Part shown: in pieces, positions 63,312 through 64,000 of the stretch
Position numbering within the stretch: position 1 is the first letter of the stretch
Layout: every line of letters starts with the position of its first letter
NCBI GenBank assembly: GCA_003344405.1
Contig: NOWV01000129.1
Location: 1 to 64,000, forward strand
Source of the DNA: Trichoplax sp. H2
Lineage: Eukaryota > Placozoa > Uniplacotomia > Trichoplacea
DNA length: 64,000 bases
Direction of reading: 5' to 3'
Program-made: the position numbers and the translations under genes
The notes under the pieces: model-generated
What the model saw: only the letters and a program-made list of their open reading frames with translations
Databases searched by the model: none
What the model was told of the DNA's origin: nothing

Positions 63312-64000
63312 ATGTCTTTTTCGGCAACAATGACCAAGCCATGGATGGATGGTGGTAAGTGATAAATCGTTTAATAAATTGTGAAATCTTGAAAAGACAT
63401 TTGTTAAGAGATAATCAATTGAAAATTGGGTCAAGTGACTAGGACTAGATCATATGATAGTCAAGGAAGCTACATGTCAAATGGTGATATCATCCATGAG
63501 ATGATGTTATTAAATTAACCGTAATGGAATTGGACTTTGTCTTACTTTCGATCATTATTCCTGTGCACAGCGCACAGCCAGTATCGGTGTTGCTCTTTTC
63601 GCTATTTTTAGTGACGTAATAAAGTAGTTCATTTGATATCATGGAATAATGCCTTCATCAGTTCATATATTATTGTCTCAAACTAAAATAATATCCATAA
63701 CTAGTTGAGTGCAATGGAATGAGCATAATATTGACTAGGTTAGAAAGTAGCGGTAAAAATTTTCCGTAAATATTTTATGGATGTGTTTATGATAATATCA
63801 ACTACATAACAAGTGCCAATCCATTGACACTAGAAAAGTATCAGTAAACTCGATAGTGCTATCAAATAATAATGATATTGATTCCATTATTAGCTTCTAG
63901 TAGTCCATCCAAAGAAAGCCCATCGAGTAAATCAAATCATACCGCAAGCGGCAGTGCTACTATCAATAATACTGCTATAACTTCGACTAGCAATGATAAT
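63312..64000 (+). CDS. Start of a Ser/Thr-rich protein, cut by the window end
   Basis: Exon 63312-63354 begins with ATG (MSFSATMTKPWMDG) and ends in a strong donor (gtaagt, phase 1). A second exon starts at 63894 after an AG (ATTATTAG) and stays open to the window edge, reading A-SSSPSKESPSSKSNHTASG and then more Ser, Thr, Asn and Ala. A pyrimidine-rich acceptor ending at 63291 suggests that the first coding exon has a spliced 5' leader. A low-complexity, disordered N terminus of this kind is common in transcription factors and signalling scaffolds, but nothing here identifies the family. The alternative acceptor at 63900 would give a different frame with an early stop, so 63894 is preferred. 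Confidence 0.55.

Noticed and set aside
1-64000. Bacterial systems, CRISPR arrays, rRNA genes, viral or toxin genes
   Set aside because: Spliced animal-type genes fill the window. No spacer-regular direct repeats, rRNA motifs, reverse transcriptase, capsid or transposase motifs were recognised.

Overview
The window looks like nuclear DNA of a small-genome, AT-rich early-branching animal. The coding exons are short, the introns have GT/AG ends and run from about 80 bp to over 4 kb, and both strands carry animal-type proteins (extended synaptotagmin, tetraspanins, an ER J-domain co-chaperone). Compact genes with introns of a few hundred bases resemble placozoans (Trichoplax/Hoilungia), but that assignment is inference. 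No bacterial operons, CRISPR arrays or rRNA were seen. Every multi-exon model below was built by hand from reading frame, splice-site phase and family motifs.

Layout. (1) 1-5074, + strand: the 3' part of an extended synaptotagmin (C2A partial, C2B, C2C, stop). (2) 6108-30764, + strand: four head-to-tail tetraspanin loci. Three look intact (6108-10482, 13350-19090, 26880-30764). One (20827-24890) has decayed: it has an in-frame stop, a broken exon 4 and no large-loop exon. The intact three share the same internal exon lengths (189, 75, 105, 186, 84 nt), so they arose by tandem duplication. A satellite-like array (11416-12486) lies between the first two. (3) 33990-35924 and 40238-43312, minus strand: two more divergent tetraspanins, so the cluster has six members facing each other across about 3.2 kb. 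(4) 43313-52011: no confident gene, one possible secreted-protein first exon near 47950, and a minisatellite that switches orientation (48526-50036). (5) 52012-55357, + strand: a complete DNAJC3/P58IPK orthologue in 15 exons. (6) 55358-63311: gene-poor DNA, with a richer-GC island full of TACAGTAC-type palindromes and hairpins. (7) 63312-64000, + strand: the first two coding exons of a Ser/Thr-rich protein that runs off the window.

How the genes may relate: the tetraspanins are membrane scaffold proteins, the synaptotagmin tethers ER to plasma membrane, and DNAJC3 works with BiP in the ER lumen. They are neighbours, not an evident pathway. The most unusual structural theme is repeats. In two genes a decayed tandem repeat carries copies of a functional splice site: the acceptor of the last exon of the fourth tetraspanin, and the donor of a DNAJC3 exon. 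This could offer alternative splice sites.
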